Source: Listeria costaricensis
GTDB taxonomy: Bacteria > Bacillota > Bacilli > Lactobacillales > Listeriaceae
DNA: 64,000 nt
Direction of reading: 5' to 3'
Assembly: GCF_900183385.1 (NCBI RefSeq)
Contig: NZ_FXUT01000027.1
Span: 16,941-80,940 of the forward strand
Positions 20,472 through 28,421 of the stretch are shown in pieces. The notes beneath the pieces are model-generated. The model was given only the letters and a program-made list of their open reading frames with translations. It did no database searches and had not been told where the DNA came from. Positions within the stretch are counted from its first letter, which is position 1. Every line of letters starts with the position of its first letter. The position numbers and the translations under genes were made by a program.

Positions 20472-21431
20472 ATGAATAAGAATTGGCAAAAACTAAAGCA
20501 GTCAGCCAATGGTATCCCCACCAATGAAGCTTTAATTCCATATATACTTGAGATTTTAAAAGATGGGAAAGAAATGAAAAATCGAGCGATTAGAGAAGAT
20601 GTGATTACATTTCTTCAAATCCCAGATAGGATCTTAGAAATTAAATATCCAAATTATCCGGAAAGCGAAGGCGTATTGTTAAATAGATTTAGTTTTGCGC
20701 TTAGCAGTTTATATAAAGCTAGTGCAATTGAGCGTCCCAAACGAGGCATCTACAAAATTACAGAAACAGGTAAGTTATTGTTGCAGCAATATGGTGAGGC
20801 GTTAACAAACAGAATTTTAGAAGAACAACCTGCATATAAGCAATATATGGAAGAACTGGCTATTAGAAATGAACGGACGGGAAAAGCGGGAGCACTTCTG
20901 GAAGATACGCAAGAAGATTTACAGCTTAAAGTTGAGAATGTGATTAATCAGCGAAAAAATGAGGTGGCTATCGAACTTTTGGAGAAAGTACGTCAAGTAG
21001 AACCGACTTTTTTTGAAAAATTAGTCGTTAAGTTACTCATAGCCATGGGGTATAGCGGGGAAAATGGTGAGGCAAAAGTAACGACTCAGACCAAAGATGG
21101 TGGGATAGATGGAATTATCAATCAAGATCCATTAGGAACAAGCACGGTTTATATTCAAGCTAAACGCTACAAGGAAGAAAATGTAGTAGGTCGCCCAAGT
21201 ATTCAGGCTTTTTATGGCGCTTTAGCTAGTGTTAATGCGGATCGCGGAGTGTTTATTACGACATCGAGTTTTTCTAAAGGTGCACTAGAATTTGCGAAGA
21301 ATCAAGGCATTGTTTTAATAGATGGAATTAAGCTGACAGATTTGATGCTACAGTATGAAGTGGGCGTGGAAGTGGCGAAAATATATAAACTATTTCGTAT
21401 AGATCATGATTATTTTGAGAATGATATATGA
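20472..21431 (+). CDS. mrr: Mrr-family type IV restriction endonuclease
   Basis: 319 residues with GAAAGGTGAG ahead of ATG. The N-terminal half (about 10-130) is a winged-helix Mrr_N domain. The C-terminal half (about 175-305) is the Mrr PD-(D/E)XK catalytic domain, with Asp in DGGIDGII (about 213) and the QAK form of the catalytic pair in YIQAKRY (about 226-229), followed by the family motif GVFITTSSFS. Mrr proteins cut DNA carrying foreign methylation, so no cognate methylase is needed and none is nearby. It is the first gene of the island after rlmH. Confidence 0.92.
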   Translation: MNKNWQKLKQSANGIPTNEALIPYILEILKDGKEMKNRAIREDVITFLQIPDRILEIKYPNYPESEGVLLNRFSFALSSLYKASAIERPKRGIYKITETGKLLLQQYGEALTNRILEEQPAYKQYMEELAIRNERTGKAGALLEDTQEDLQLKVENVINQRKNEVAIELLEKVRQVEPTFFEKLVVKLLIAMGYSGENGEAKVTTQTKDGGIDGIINQDPLGTSTVYIQAKRYKEENVVGRPSIQAFYGALASVNADRGVFITTSSFSKGALEFAKNQGIVLIDGIKLTDLMLQYEVGVEVAKIYKLFRIDHDYFENDI

Positions 21432-21505
21432 TGAGTGTACTATAAATTATACTTTCACAGTTGCTTTTTCTGATACTATAAAAACTTTTCAAAGGAGACA
21501 ACAAG

Positions 21506-21799
21506 ATGAATCAATATCAACTACAGAATGACTGGGTGCTTTGCTCAGAACAGGAAGTGCGTGTTTATCAGGATGGACATGGTGGGGCGGCGATTCTTCC
21601 TCTATTAAAGGAGTTCGGGGATGCAACGCCAATTTTGCTGCAGGTGAATGCGCTTGAGGCAGAAGTAGAGACGATTCCTTTTTCAGTTGAGAAAATAGTG
21701 ATTTCACTGAATCGAAAAATTGAGATTATTTGGCAGCAAACGGACGAAGGTTTTCAAATGGAGGCAACGATACCAGTTTGCAGCGAAACGGAAGAATAG
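21506..21799 (+). CDS. Small protein of unknown function
   Basis: 97 residues with a strong ribosome site (AAAGGAG) before ATG 21506. It is acidic, without signal peptide or membrane segment. The pattern of short beta-strand-like stretches (VEKIVISLNRKIEII) suggests a small all-beta cytoplasmic protein. No family is recognised. It precedes the truncated ATPase by 30 bp and could share its transcript. Confidence 0.6.
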   Translation: MNQYQLQNDWVLCSEQEVRVYQDGHGGAAILPLLKEFGDATPILLQVNALEAEVETIPFSVEKIVISLNRKIEIIWQQTDEGFQMEATIPVCSETEE

Positions 21800-21829
21800 A
21801 AAAATCATTAAATAGTAAAGAGGCTGCCC

Positions 21830-22273
21830 ATGCGTTATGTAAGAAGTTTTTTATTTTCAGAAAAATTAATGCAGAATCCTAACATTTACCCATATAATCA
21901 ATTACGTTCCAAGACGGGTGAAGTGTTGATTTTTGATGATATCACGATTCTTTATGGTGAAAATGGGGCGGGAAAATCCACCATACTTAATTTATTAGCT
22001 TCAAAATTGGCGATTCCAGGGGCCGAATACAGTCAAACAGTAAGTCAATACGACTATTTTGCCAAGTATTTAGCGGAATTGCTCAATGAGTGCATGCGAT
22101 TTCATGGTTCACAATTTGTGATTGCTACGCATTCGCCGTTTTTATTGGGAAATTTGGCAGGGACGATTTATCAATTAGACTTGCCGGGAGTTAAAGCAAA
22201 GGAGTGGCAAGAACTTCCGAATATGAAAGTTTATCAGCAATTTTTCGAGAATAGAAAAGCAGATTTTGATTGA
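21830..22273 (+). pseudogene. AAA/ABC-type ATPase with internal deletion
   Basis: A 147-residue reading. The N-terminus holds a perfect Walker A (YGENGAGKST, about residues 44-53) of the AAA_21/AAA_23 small-ATPase type. About 20 residues later the sequence jumps to what is normally the C-terminal end of such proteins: LNECMRFHGSQFVIATHSPFLLG, which contains the switch His. The signature motif, Walker B and everything between are missing, while the frame is kept. Family members with both ends are usually well over 200 residues. It is therefore most likely a remnant produced by an in-frame deletion and should not hydrolyse ATP normally. Confidence 0.7.
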
Positions 22274-22290
22274 AAAAAGGAGAGAGCATC

Positions 22291-22953
22291 ATGAAATCAG
22301 ACAACGAGGTACTGAAGGAGAAAAAGCAGCACACGAAAAAAATCGTACTTTTTGGAGGGGCCTTACTCATTATAATCGTTGCCGGGCTTTGTTATCTATA
22401 TGATATGAATTGGTGGTTTTTTAATGATCATGAAGTGGCGGGGCTTCCTACTGGGAAAATAGCACCGATTGAAGTGGAAAATGATGAAATTACTTCTTTA
22501 CTTATAGCCAATAGTGGTGGCATAAAATTCAACGCCCAGCAAAAAGAAGCAACGATTTATCTTGATTATTATGAGTATGACCATTTTAAGAAGCAGGATA
22601 CGGTAACAGGCTGGATTTCTGATGGAAGTCAGGGGATTAGCAGTGAAGTTTATTGGATTACTTTGGACGGGGAAGATGGGATGATGCCGGAAACCCTGCG
22701 TATGCAAAGTGGAATCAATGGGGATAGCGCAAGAATTTCCTATGATTTCGCCAATGTTGGTTGGAAAAAAACGGAAGACTTGGCTGTTACATTTGGGCTT
22801 GATATAGAAGAAAATATTAAGAAAGGTAAGAAATATTATTTGCAAATTTGGACAGCTAATGGCAGATGTTATAGTGATCCGAGCGAGGCGCTGAAAAAAG
22901 AGGCTCTGCAGGCCAGCCCAGAGACGATGGCAATGTATATTGTGTTTGAGTGA
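22291..22953 (+). CDS. Membrane-anchored protein of unknown function
   Basis: About 220 residues. ATG 22291 is preferred because AAAAAGGAGAGAG precedes it. The frame is open from a TTG at 22270 that overlaps the ribosome site. A lysine-rich cytoplasmic start (about 1-20) is followed by one hydrophobic helix (about 20-40) and an extracellular domain with a Gly/Asp-rich, beta-type composition. No known catalytic motif is visible. It precedes the TcaA-like gene by 37 bp and may form a surface module with it. Confidence 0.65.
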   Translation: MKSDNEVLKEKKQHTKKIVLFGGALLIIIVAGLCYLYDMNWWFFNDHEVAGLPTGKIAPIEVENDEITSLLIANSGGIKFNAQQKEATIYLDYYEYDHFKKQDTVTGWISDGSQGISSEVYWITLDGEDGMMPETLRMQSGINGDSARISYDFANVGWKKTEDLAVTFGLDIEENIKKGKKYYLQIWTANGRCYSDPSEALKKEALQASPETMAMYIVFE

Positions 22954-22990
22954 AGCAACGATAGACTAACATAAAAAGGGAGATTTTGAG

Positions 22991-23131
22991 ATGAAGTATT
23001 GTGAAAACTGTGGAAAATCACTGAAAGAGGGACAAAAGTATTGCGAAAATTGCGGGACAGCCACTGAAAGTAATAGAGAGACATTTAACCGAATAAAACG
23101 AGCAGAAAATTTAAATAAGCGAAAAAAATGA
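22991..23131 (+). CDS. Zinc-ribbon N-terminus of a TcaA-like protein (frame ends at A7 run)
   Basis: A 46-residue reading begins with ATG 22991. It holds two CxxC knuckles (YCENCGKS and YCENCGTA), a zinc ribbon, and ends in a basic stretch NLNKRKK just before TGA. The stop overlaps the ATG of the next reading (ATGA), which is in the -1 frame. The zinc ribbon plus basic stretch is exactly what normally precedes the membrane helix in TcaA/YvbJ-type proteins, so the two readings are parts of one gene. The junction is a run of seven A (23122-23128). Confidence 0.8.
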   Translation: MKYCENCGKSLKEGQKYCENCGTATESNRETFNRIKRAENLNKRKK

Positions 23132-24585
23132 TTTTTGTTGCCGTTGTGGCGCTGCTTATAATTATTGGAGCTAGCTTTTTTACATATAAGCATTTTGTTT
23201 CGAGTGAGTATGTGGCCAAGGAATTTACGGAGGCACTTGTTTCTGAAGATGTCGATCAAATGATGAAATATATGTCTTCAACAACTAGTTTAGAAATAAA
23301 TGAAGAAAATGTACGTTATTTGAATAAATACTATCATGAACATCAAGATGAGAGGGATATCCTTGTCAATCAGCTTTTAACACAGGCACAAAATGGCACA
23401 ACAGGTGACCAAATAATAAGCATCCAAGAGGAAAATAACTTCCTAGGCATAAATACTGCAAAGATTCATGTGACACCAGTGTATCTTACTATCAAAAATT
23501 TAGATAAGGAAAGTCAAAAAACATTAAAACTTGATGGTCAAAAAATTAGCAAGACAACAGATATTGGTCCATTGATGCCGGGAACTCATAAGTTGGAAGG
23601 TCAAACAGAAACAGGATTTGGAGAGAAAATATTAATTGACCGCCAACTTGAATTAATGCCAGCATCAATTTCTGAAAATAAAATGGTTGTCAACATGGAT
23701 TTTAATGATCAGTTAGCTGATAATAAAGAGATGCAGGAAAATTGGATGCGTACAGTAACTGATTTTAATGAAGGCGGCTTAAAATATTTTATTACTGGAG
23801 ATGTGCAGGGGCTGGATGTATTGACTTCAAATGCCGTTTCAGAAGCTGATCAGGTGATGATTGGTGAACAGTATGAAGACTTTCCAGAGGGTTATTCAAT
23901 TATTGCTAAAAATAAAGAAATTTTGTTTGATCAAACTAGTTTTGCCTACGAAGAAAAGGAGGTTCCGACTGTCTCTTTTAGAGAGAATTTGTATTTTGAA
24001 GAGGCGGTATGGGAAACTGATTCCAGTGAGCAAACGGTTGCTTTGGACTTAACATATACACTTATTTATGATGAATCTCAGAAGCGATGGCGGATTGATG
24101 ATATTCAAAAAGAGTCGCAAGCGCAAACAATTTCCGAACTGGACAATCCAATTAAAAGGGCGAATCAAATGGACAAAACGCCTCAAAAACCGGTAGAACA
24201 AAAGATTAATACGACAGAAATTTTAGAGCAAACAGATGTTGAAAATTTAGCAGAAGGATTTGCTAATAGCCTAGCAGTGGATGTGAGTTATGGTACATTT
24301 ACGGAGAGGAATTATTTGGCTCCAGGTAGTTCAGCCTACACGCAACAAGAAGCCTATATTGAAAGCCTTCAAGATACAGAAATTTATTTAGAAGTAGAAT
24401 CTGTTGAAGTAAGTGATTATGAACAAGTGGGGGACACCCTGACATATACAACGCAAGAGAAATTTATTCAAGAAAAAAGTGATAGCAAAAAAGTGCTTGA
24501 TCAGAGTTACCATTACACAGCTAAGTTAATAACGGATAGTAGTTCAGGAAGTACATCATGGATGATTGTAGAGATTAGCAAATAA
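23128..24585 (+). CDS. TcaA/YvbJ-like membrane protein, main part
   Basis: 485 residues beginning directly with a membrane helix (MIFVAVVALLIIIGASFF), followed by a long extracellular region of repeated TcaA-type domains and a C-terminal NTF2-like part (about 345-485). There is no good ribosome site for ATG 23128. Expression would need coupling to the preceding zinc-ribbon reading, a -1 shift, or one extra A in the A7 run, which would fuse them into a protein of about 530 residues. TcaA proteins of staphylococci affect glycopeptide sensitivity and wall teichoic acid display. Whether this relative does so is not known. Confidence 0.78.
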   Translation: MIFVAVVALLIIIGASFFTYKHFVSSEYVAKEFTEALVSEDVDQMMKYMSSTTSLEINEENVRYLNKYYHEHQDERDILVNQLLTQAQNGTTGDQIISIQEENNFLGINTAKIHVTPVYLTIKNLDKESQKTLKLDGQKISKTTDIGPLMPGTHKLEGQTETGFGEKILIDRQLELMPASISENKMVVNMDFNDQLADNKEMQENWMRTVTDFNEGGLKYFITGDVQGLDVLTSNAVSEADQVMIGEQYEDFPEGYSIIAKNKEILFDQTSFAYEEKEVPTVSFRENLYFEEAVWETDSSEQTVALDLTYTLIYDESQKRWRIDDIQKESQAQTISELDNPIKRANQMDKTPQKPVEQKINTTEILEQTDVENLAEGFANSLAVDVSYGTFTERNYLAPGSSAYTQQEAYIESLQDTEIYLEVESVEVSDYEQVGDTLTYTTQEKFIQEKSDSKKVLDQSYHYTAKLITDSSSGSTSWMIVEISK

Positions 24586-24599
24586 GGTTGAAATAAATG

Positions 24600-24653
24600 A
24601 CAGAACTCAAGATGGCCTATTAAGATGATGGCTGATTAGAGTTCTGTTTTTTT
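24600..24653 (+). terminator. Terminator after the TcaA-like gene
   Basis: An 8-bp stem CAGAACTC / GAGTTCTG with a 30-nt inner part that can pair further (GGCC/GGCT), followed by seven T. Confidence 0.85.
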
Positions 24654-24716
24654 ATATTAAATCGCATATTTTTTAATAAAATGTGATATAATTAAAAAAT
24701 AAAAGGAGGGCTAGCA

Positions 24717-25604
24717 ATGAAAGAGTATGCACAACCGTTTTTTGAGGCAATTCAAGCGAATATCCCGATTATTCAATTTGATTTAAATCGAAAGGTCACC
24801 TTTGTGAATGAGCTGTTCGCGGATATGATGCAGTATCAACAAGAAGAACTGATTGGGCAAGCGCATGCGGAACTTTGTTTTCCGGAATTTGTTGCCAGTA
24901 CGGATTATGAAAGATTCTGGCGGACTTTGATTAGTGGTGAGTTTGTTCAGGATAAAATGAAGCGAAAAGCGAAAGATGGCTCGGAAGTCTGGCTTCAAGC
25001 TATTTATCTGCCAATCAAAGAAGCGGGGCAGGTTGTAGCAATTGGGAAAATTGCGTTTGACATTACAAAACGAATCCACCATACGCAGGTCTACAGTCAG
25101 GACTTTTCGGATGTCGCAGAAACACTTTTAGAGCAAGCGGCGACAAATAAAACAATTGCCGGTGCATTAGCGGAGGAGTTTTCAAGTATCACGTCCAGCT
25201 ATCATTTGAGCAAGGGGCAGTTGGATGTTCTGCGCAACGACTCGGCGGACATTCAGGATGTTGTGACGATTATCAATAAAATTTCCAGTCAAACTAATCT
25301 GCTTGCGCTAAATGCAGCTATCGAAGCGGCGCGGGCGGGTGATGCGGGCAAAGGCTTTGCGGTTGTGGCAGAAGAGGTACGCAAGCTCTCCAATCAGGTG
25401 GAAGAAGCGATCAAAAAAGTGGAGACGAGTGTGAAAGAAATTACCCAGAATATCTCTACAATGGCTAGTGATATGACGAAAATTGAAAAAAATATCGAGG
25501 CGGGTCAGCAACAGCTTGATATTAGTGTGAAAAATTCAGCTTTGCTGGAGGAAACGTCTACTAATTTGACAAATCGTGCGAAGTCTTTTGAGAAAATTGT
25601 TTGA
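24717..25604 (+). CDS. Soluble PAS-domain methyl-accepting chemotaxis-type protein
   Basis: 295 residues with AAAAGGAGG ahead of ATG. A PAS domain occupies about 5-120 ([15 protein letters not shown] start and PAC-like end FDITKR). It is followed by a shortened MCP signalling coiled coil. The hairpin tip, [18 protein letters not shown] then [15 protein letters not shown], is intact, so coupling to CheA/CheW is possible. No membrane segment exists, so it senses an internal cue such as redox state or a small ligand. Single-PAS soluble receptors of this type are often aerotaxis-like. The gene is monocistronic between two terminators. Confidence 0.88.
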   Translation: MKEYAQPFFEAIQANIPIIQFDLNRKVTFVNELFADMMQYQQEELIGQAHAELCFPEFVASTDYERFWRTLISGEFVQDKMKRKAKDGSEVWLQAIYLPIKEAGQVVAIGKIAFDITKRIHHTQVYSQDFSDVAETLLEQAATNKTIAGALAEEFSSITSSYHLSKGQLDVLRNDSADIQDVVTIINKISSQTNLLALNAAIEAARAGDAGKGFAVVAEEVRKLSNQVEEAIKKVETSVKEITQNISTMASDMTKIEKNIEAGQQQLDISVKNSALLEETSTNLTNRAKSFEKIV

Positions 25605-25676
25605 AAAAAGCTGACAAGCAAGGGAATATTTGATTTTTTATAACTATGATTAAGCTTGTAAAAGCTAAACTTTGAA

Positions 25677-25737
25677 AGAAAGTGGCTTAAGAACAAAGTG
25701 ATTTATCTAAATGACTGTTCTAAGTGCTTTCTTTTTT
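25677..25737 (+). terminator. Terminator after the PAS-MCP gene
   Basis: A long hairpin AGAAAG-N-GGCTTAAGAACA / TGTTCTAAG-N-GCTTTCT with a bulge, followed by six T. Confidence 0.75.
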
Positions 25738-25825
25738 AGTATAAATTTGAAAATTATCAGTTCTATTATGGGAAATGGTATACTCAAAAAGAGTGCAATA
25801 AAAATTATAATGAGGGATAAAACGT

Positions 25826-26983
25826 ATGAATCTACTAGAAATATTTCAACAAGTAAAAAGTAATTATTATCTTGAAAGAAAAAAGGGGGATGCTAACTTT
25901 AAAAATAATTATCTATTAAATCTAGTTAATCATGAAGCACTGAATGCTATACCCCAAAATATTATAGGAAATCAATATATAGTGAAAGCTTCAGTGGGAC
26001 AGGGAAGGTGGGCGATAATTCCATGGGTAGCAGTTTTTAATAAAGAAATAAGTACATCTGCTCAGTCTGGTTGTTACATTGTTTTTTTATTTACTAGTGA
26101 TGGTAAAGGAGTGTATCTAAGCTTAAATCAAGGTTGGACATACTATGAAAAAAATTTTAAAAAGACAGATAGACAAAATAATTGTAGAGAAGTAGTTCGA
26201 TTTTGGAGGAGAGTTTTAACTACGATTTCAAGAAATTTTAGTTTAGAAGAAATGGATTTGATTCGTACAAATGAAAAAAGAACAAAGCTAGCAGAAGGCT
26301 ACCAAAATGGGAATATTTGTAGTAAATACTATGAAATAGAAAAGCTGAATGACAATAATAAACTATTAGAAGATCTAAATGAAATGATGGCTGTGTATAG
26401 TGAAATATCAAGCTATTTAATAAAGAATAAATATGAAAATTACGAAGCATTAATTGAAAATATTTTATTAGGAAAACAGTTTCAATTTGGAAATAAGAGT
26501 AATCAATATGAAAAAATTCGTGATATGCAGGCAGAGTACCTACCAACAAAAGGAATAAAGAGAGATTATATCAAAGAATTAGAACAAAATATATACATTG
26601 GTGATATAGGTGAGCAATTTGTATTTAATTTAGAAAGGAAGAAGGTTCTTAAAGATCCATATCTAGCTAAATACGTTGATGAGGTGGTGCATATTTCAAA
26701 AGAAAAAGGAGATGGTTTAGGGTATGATATTGTATCAATAATACGAACAGCAGAAAGTGGCTATAAAAAAATTTATATCGAGGTCAAATCTACTAAAGGA
26801 GAGGCTGGTGAACAATTTTTTATTACAAAAAACGAAATAGAAGTGGCTTCAAAACTAGCGGATGCGTATTATATTTATCGAGTATATAAAGTTTTAGCTG
26901 GGGAACCAATGTATAAGGTTATTCAAGCTCCTTTTGAAGGAAAAATAAATCTTAGTGTGTGTACATATTCCGCAGAGTTATAA
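25826..26983 (+). CDS. MrcB-N (DUF3578) plus DUF3883 protein, probable modification-dependent nuclease
   Basis: 385 residues. The N-terminal 150 residues match the MrcB-type DUF3578 domain (YIVKASVGQGRWAIIPWVA, then GCYIVFLFTSDGKGVYLSLN). The C-terminal part (about 250-370) matches DUF3883, with a PD-(D/E)XK-like pattern: Asp in GLGYDIVSI and ExK in IYIEVKST. MrcB-N domains are found in McrBC-like and other type IV restriction proteins that recognise modified bases. Fused to DUF3883 they probably form a single-chain restriction enzyme. Low GC compared with rlmH fits transfer. It stands alone at the far end of the island that starts with mrr. Confidence 0.82.
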   Translation: MNLLEIFQQVKSNYYLERKKGDANFKNNYLLNLVNHEALNAIPQNIIGNQYIVKASVGQGRWAIIPWVAVFNKEISTSAQSGCYIVFLFTSDGKGVYLSLNQGWTYYEKNFKKTDRQNNCREVVRFWRRVLTTISRNFSLEEMDLIRTNEKRTKLAEGYQNGNICSKYYEIEKLNDNNKLLEDLNEMMAVYSEISSYLIKNKYENYEALIENILLGKQFQFGNKSNQYEKIRDMQAEYLPTKGIKRDYIKELEQNIYIGDIGEQFVFNLERKKVLKDPYLAKYVDEVVHISKEKGDGLGYDIVSIIRTAESGYKKIYIEVKSTKGEAGEQFFITKNEIEVASKLADAYYIYRVYKVLAGEPMYKVIQAPFEGKINLSVCTYSAEL

Positions 26984-27153
26984 ATGAATTAAGGGATTTA
27001 AGTTGTAAATCGATAATAAGGGCAAAAAATGAAAAGTAATATATAAATGGGATGTAGACGGTTATCAAAATAGTTAACACTAGAAAAGATTCTAGCTTAC
27101 TAGATTGGTAGCTGTCTATTTATATATTGATTTTTATTTTATGTGAAAAATAG

Positions 27154-27184
27154 TTGACTTGGAGTTTGCTCAAAGTTGTATAGT
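27154..27184 (+). promoter_or_regulatory. MerR-type promoter (19-bp spacer with dyad)
   Basis: -35 TTGACT (27154-27159) and -10 TATAGT (27179-27184) are 19 bp apart, longer than normal. The spacer carries an inverted repeat ACTTGGAG-TTTG-CTCAAAGT (7 of 8 positions symmetrical). Long spacers with a central dyad are the hallmark of MerR-family activation. CTT..AG-N4-CT..AAG dyads are known for AdhR/NmlR-type aldehyde and electrophile sensors. The regulator itself is not in the window. Confidence 0.75.
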
Positions 27185-27212
27185 GAGGGAGAAATAGAAA
27201 GGCGGGATAAAA

Positions 27213-27545
27213 ATGGCGAAAAAAGTAACAGCAGGACGCGATCAATTAGGAAAGTTTGCGCCTAAATTTGCAGAACTAAATGATGATATTTTGTTTGGTG
27301 AGGTATGGAGTCGAGAGGATGCATTTTCAGCTCGTGACAGAAGCTTGATTACGATTACAGCCTTGATTTCAAGTGGAGCATTTGAACAACTGCCATTTCA
27401 CATGAATAAAGCGAAGGAAAATGGGTTAACGCAGACAGAAGTAGCGGAGGCGATCACTCAGCTGGCTTTTTATATTGGTTGGCCGAAAGCATGGAGTGCA
27501 TTTTCTATTGCACAACAAGTTTTTGAAGGAGATGGAGTAAAATGA
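27213..27545 (+). CDS. Carboxymuconolactone decarboxylase-family protein
   Basis: 110 residues of the CMD/AhpD-like all-helical fold, close to the small YraC-type members. The conserved core ARDRSLITITALIS (Arg/Asp) and the His-containing LPFHMNKAKENG helix are visible. The CxxC of AhpD is absent, so a peroxidase role is unlikely. ATG follows AAAGGCGGG. The next gene overlaps by 4 bp and encodes a cupin, a common CMD partner. The MerR-type promoter suggests induction by a reactive electrophile. Confidence 0.88.
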   Translation: MAKKVTAGRDQLGKFAPKFAELNDDILFGEVWSREDAFSARDRSLITITALISSGAFEQLPFHMNKAKENGLTQTEVAEAITQLAFYIGWPKAWSAFSIAQQVFEGDGVK

Positions 27546-27940
27546 GTCAATATGAAGACTTGCAGGCAGGACCAATTTTTCCGCGGGGTGATAAAGTTGG
27601 GGAGAATTTTCTTGGGGATGCCTATTTGGAGATGCTTTATGTTGATGAAAAACCGCTTAATGGTGCGATCGGAAATGTTACTTTTGCACCGGGAGCACGC
27701 AACAACTGGCATGTACACGACGTGGGGCAAATTTTACTTGTAACGGGTGGTGAAGGTTGGTATCAGGAATGGGAGCAACCAGCGCGGCATTTGCAAAAGG
27801 GGGACGTTGTGACGATTCCGGCTGACGTGAAGCATTGGCATGGGGCGACGAAGGAAGCGTGGTTTGTTCATCTGGCTATTTCGCCAGGTGGCACGACTTG
27901 GCTGGAAGAAGTGGCGGAAGCGGATTACCTAGCACTGTGA
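27542..27940 (+). CDS. Cupin-domain protein
   Basis: 132 residues with a single beta-barrel cupin domain (about 35-115). The first cupin motif contains metal ligands in NNWHVHDVGQIL and the second is HWHGATKEAW. ATG overlaps the CMD stop (ATGA), showing translational coupling. CMD-cupin pairs are widespread small operons thought to detoxify or transform small carbonyl or quinone compounds. The substrate is unknown. Confidence 0.88.
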   Translation: MSQYEDLQAGPIFPRGDKVGENFLGDAYLEMLYVDEKPLNGAIGNVTFAPGARNNWHVHDVGQILLVTGGEGWYQEWEQPARHLQKGDVVTIPADVKHWHGATKEAWFVHLAISPGGTTWLEEVAEADYLAL

Positions 27941-27949
27941 GTGGAAGCA

Positions 27950-27985
27950 AGAGGTTGTTGGAAGCGTGTTCCAGTCTCTTTTTAG
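27950..27985 (+). terminator. Terminator of the CMD-cupin operon
   Basis: The hairpin AGAG-N-TGGAA / TTCCA-GT-CTCT with a GCGTG loop is followed by TTTTTAG. Confidence 0.75.
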
Positions 27986-28312
27986 TATAATTAAATACCT
28001 GTTTCAATAAATCTTTTTGATCTAGAAGTGTATGGGTTATTAGAAAGGATACTAAGTTTTTGATTGATAGTGGTAGTTGGTGCTTGAATCATAAGGCAGG
28101 CTTTTAAAATAAGCATCTAGCTTATCGAAATGGCGGAGCAAATGACTGTCTGATACAGGTTTTAACAGATAGTTGAACTTTTGCAACGGGATTGCCTGCG
28201 GATATTTGCATATGTTAGTAAGAAATTTCACCAAAAAATAAGCAATTATAAAGTAAATGCATTTTAAGTAATGAATGAAACTACCTCTCCCATGTAGAAA
28301 ATCAAAATCAAA
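27986..28312. other. Gap without a recognisable gene
   Basis: 327 bp of AT-rich DNA between two terminators. I see no reading frame with a ribosome site, no repeat and no RNA gene. It may be decayed coding sequence. Confidence 0.5.
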
Positions 28313-28388
28313 ATTAAAAAGAAGCTAAGATCAAGTGAAATCCATCTTGGGAAAAGACTCGGATACTTGATGTTAGCTCTTTTAATTT
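28313..28388 (-). terminator. Bidirectional long-hairpin terminator
   Basis: The arms TTAAAAAGAAGCTAA-N-ATCAAGT and ACTTGAT-N-TTAGCTCTTTTAA form a long stem with A runs on one side and T runs on the other. It ends the minus-strand pyruvyl-transferase gene and could also stop transcripts from the left. Stem words are shared with the terminator at 19151. Confidence 0.8.
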
Positions 28389-28421
28389 AGCTTTTTGAAC
28401 ACTTCCATGTCTCAGTACGGT

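Noticed and set aside
20400..27000. SCC-type second attachment site or ccr recombinase
   Set aside because: No second copy of the rlmH 3' end and no recombinase gene were found, so the island is not called a mobile element.
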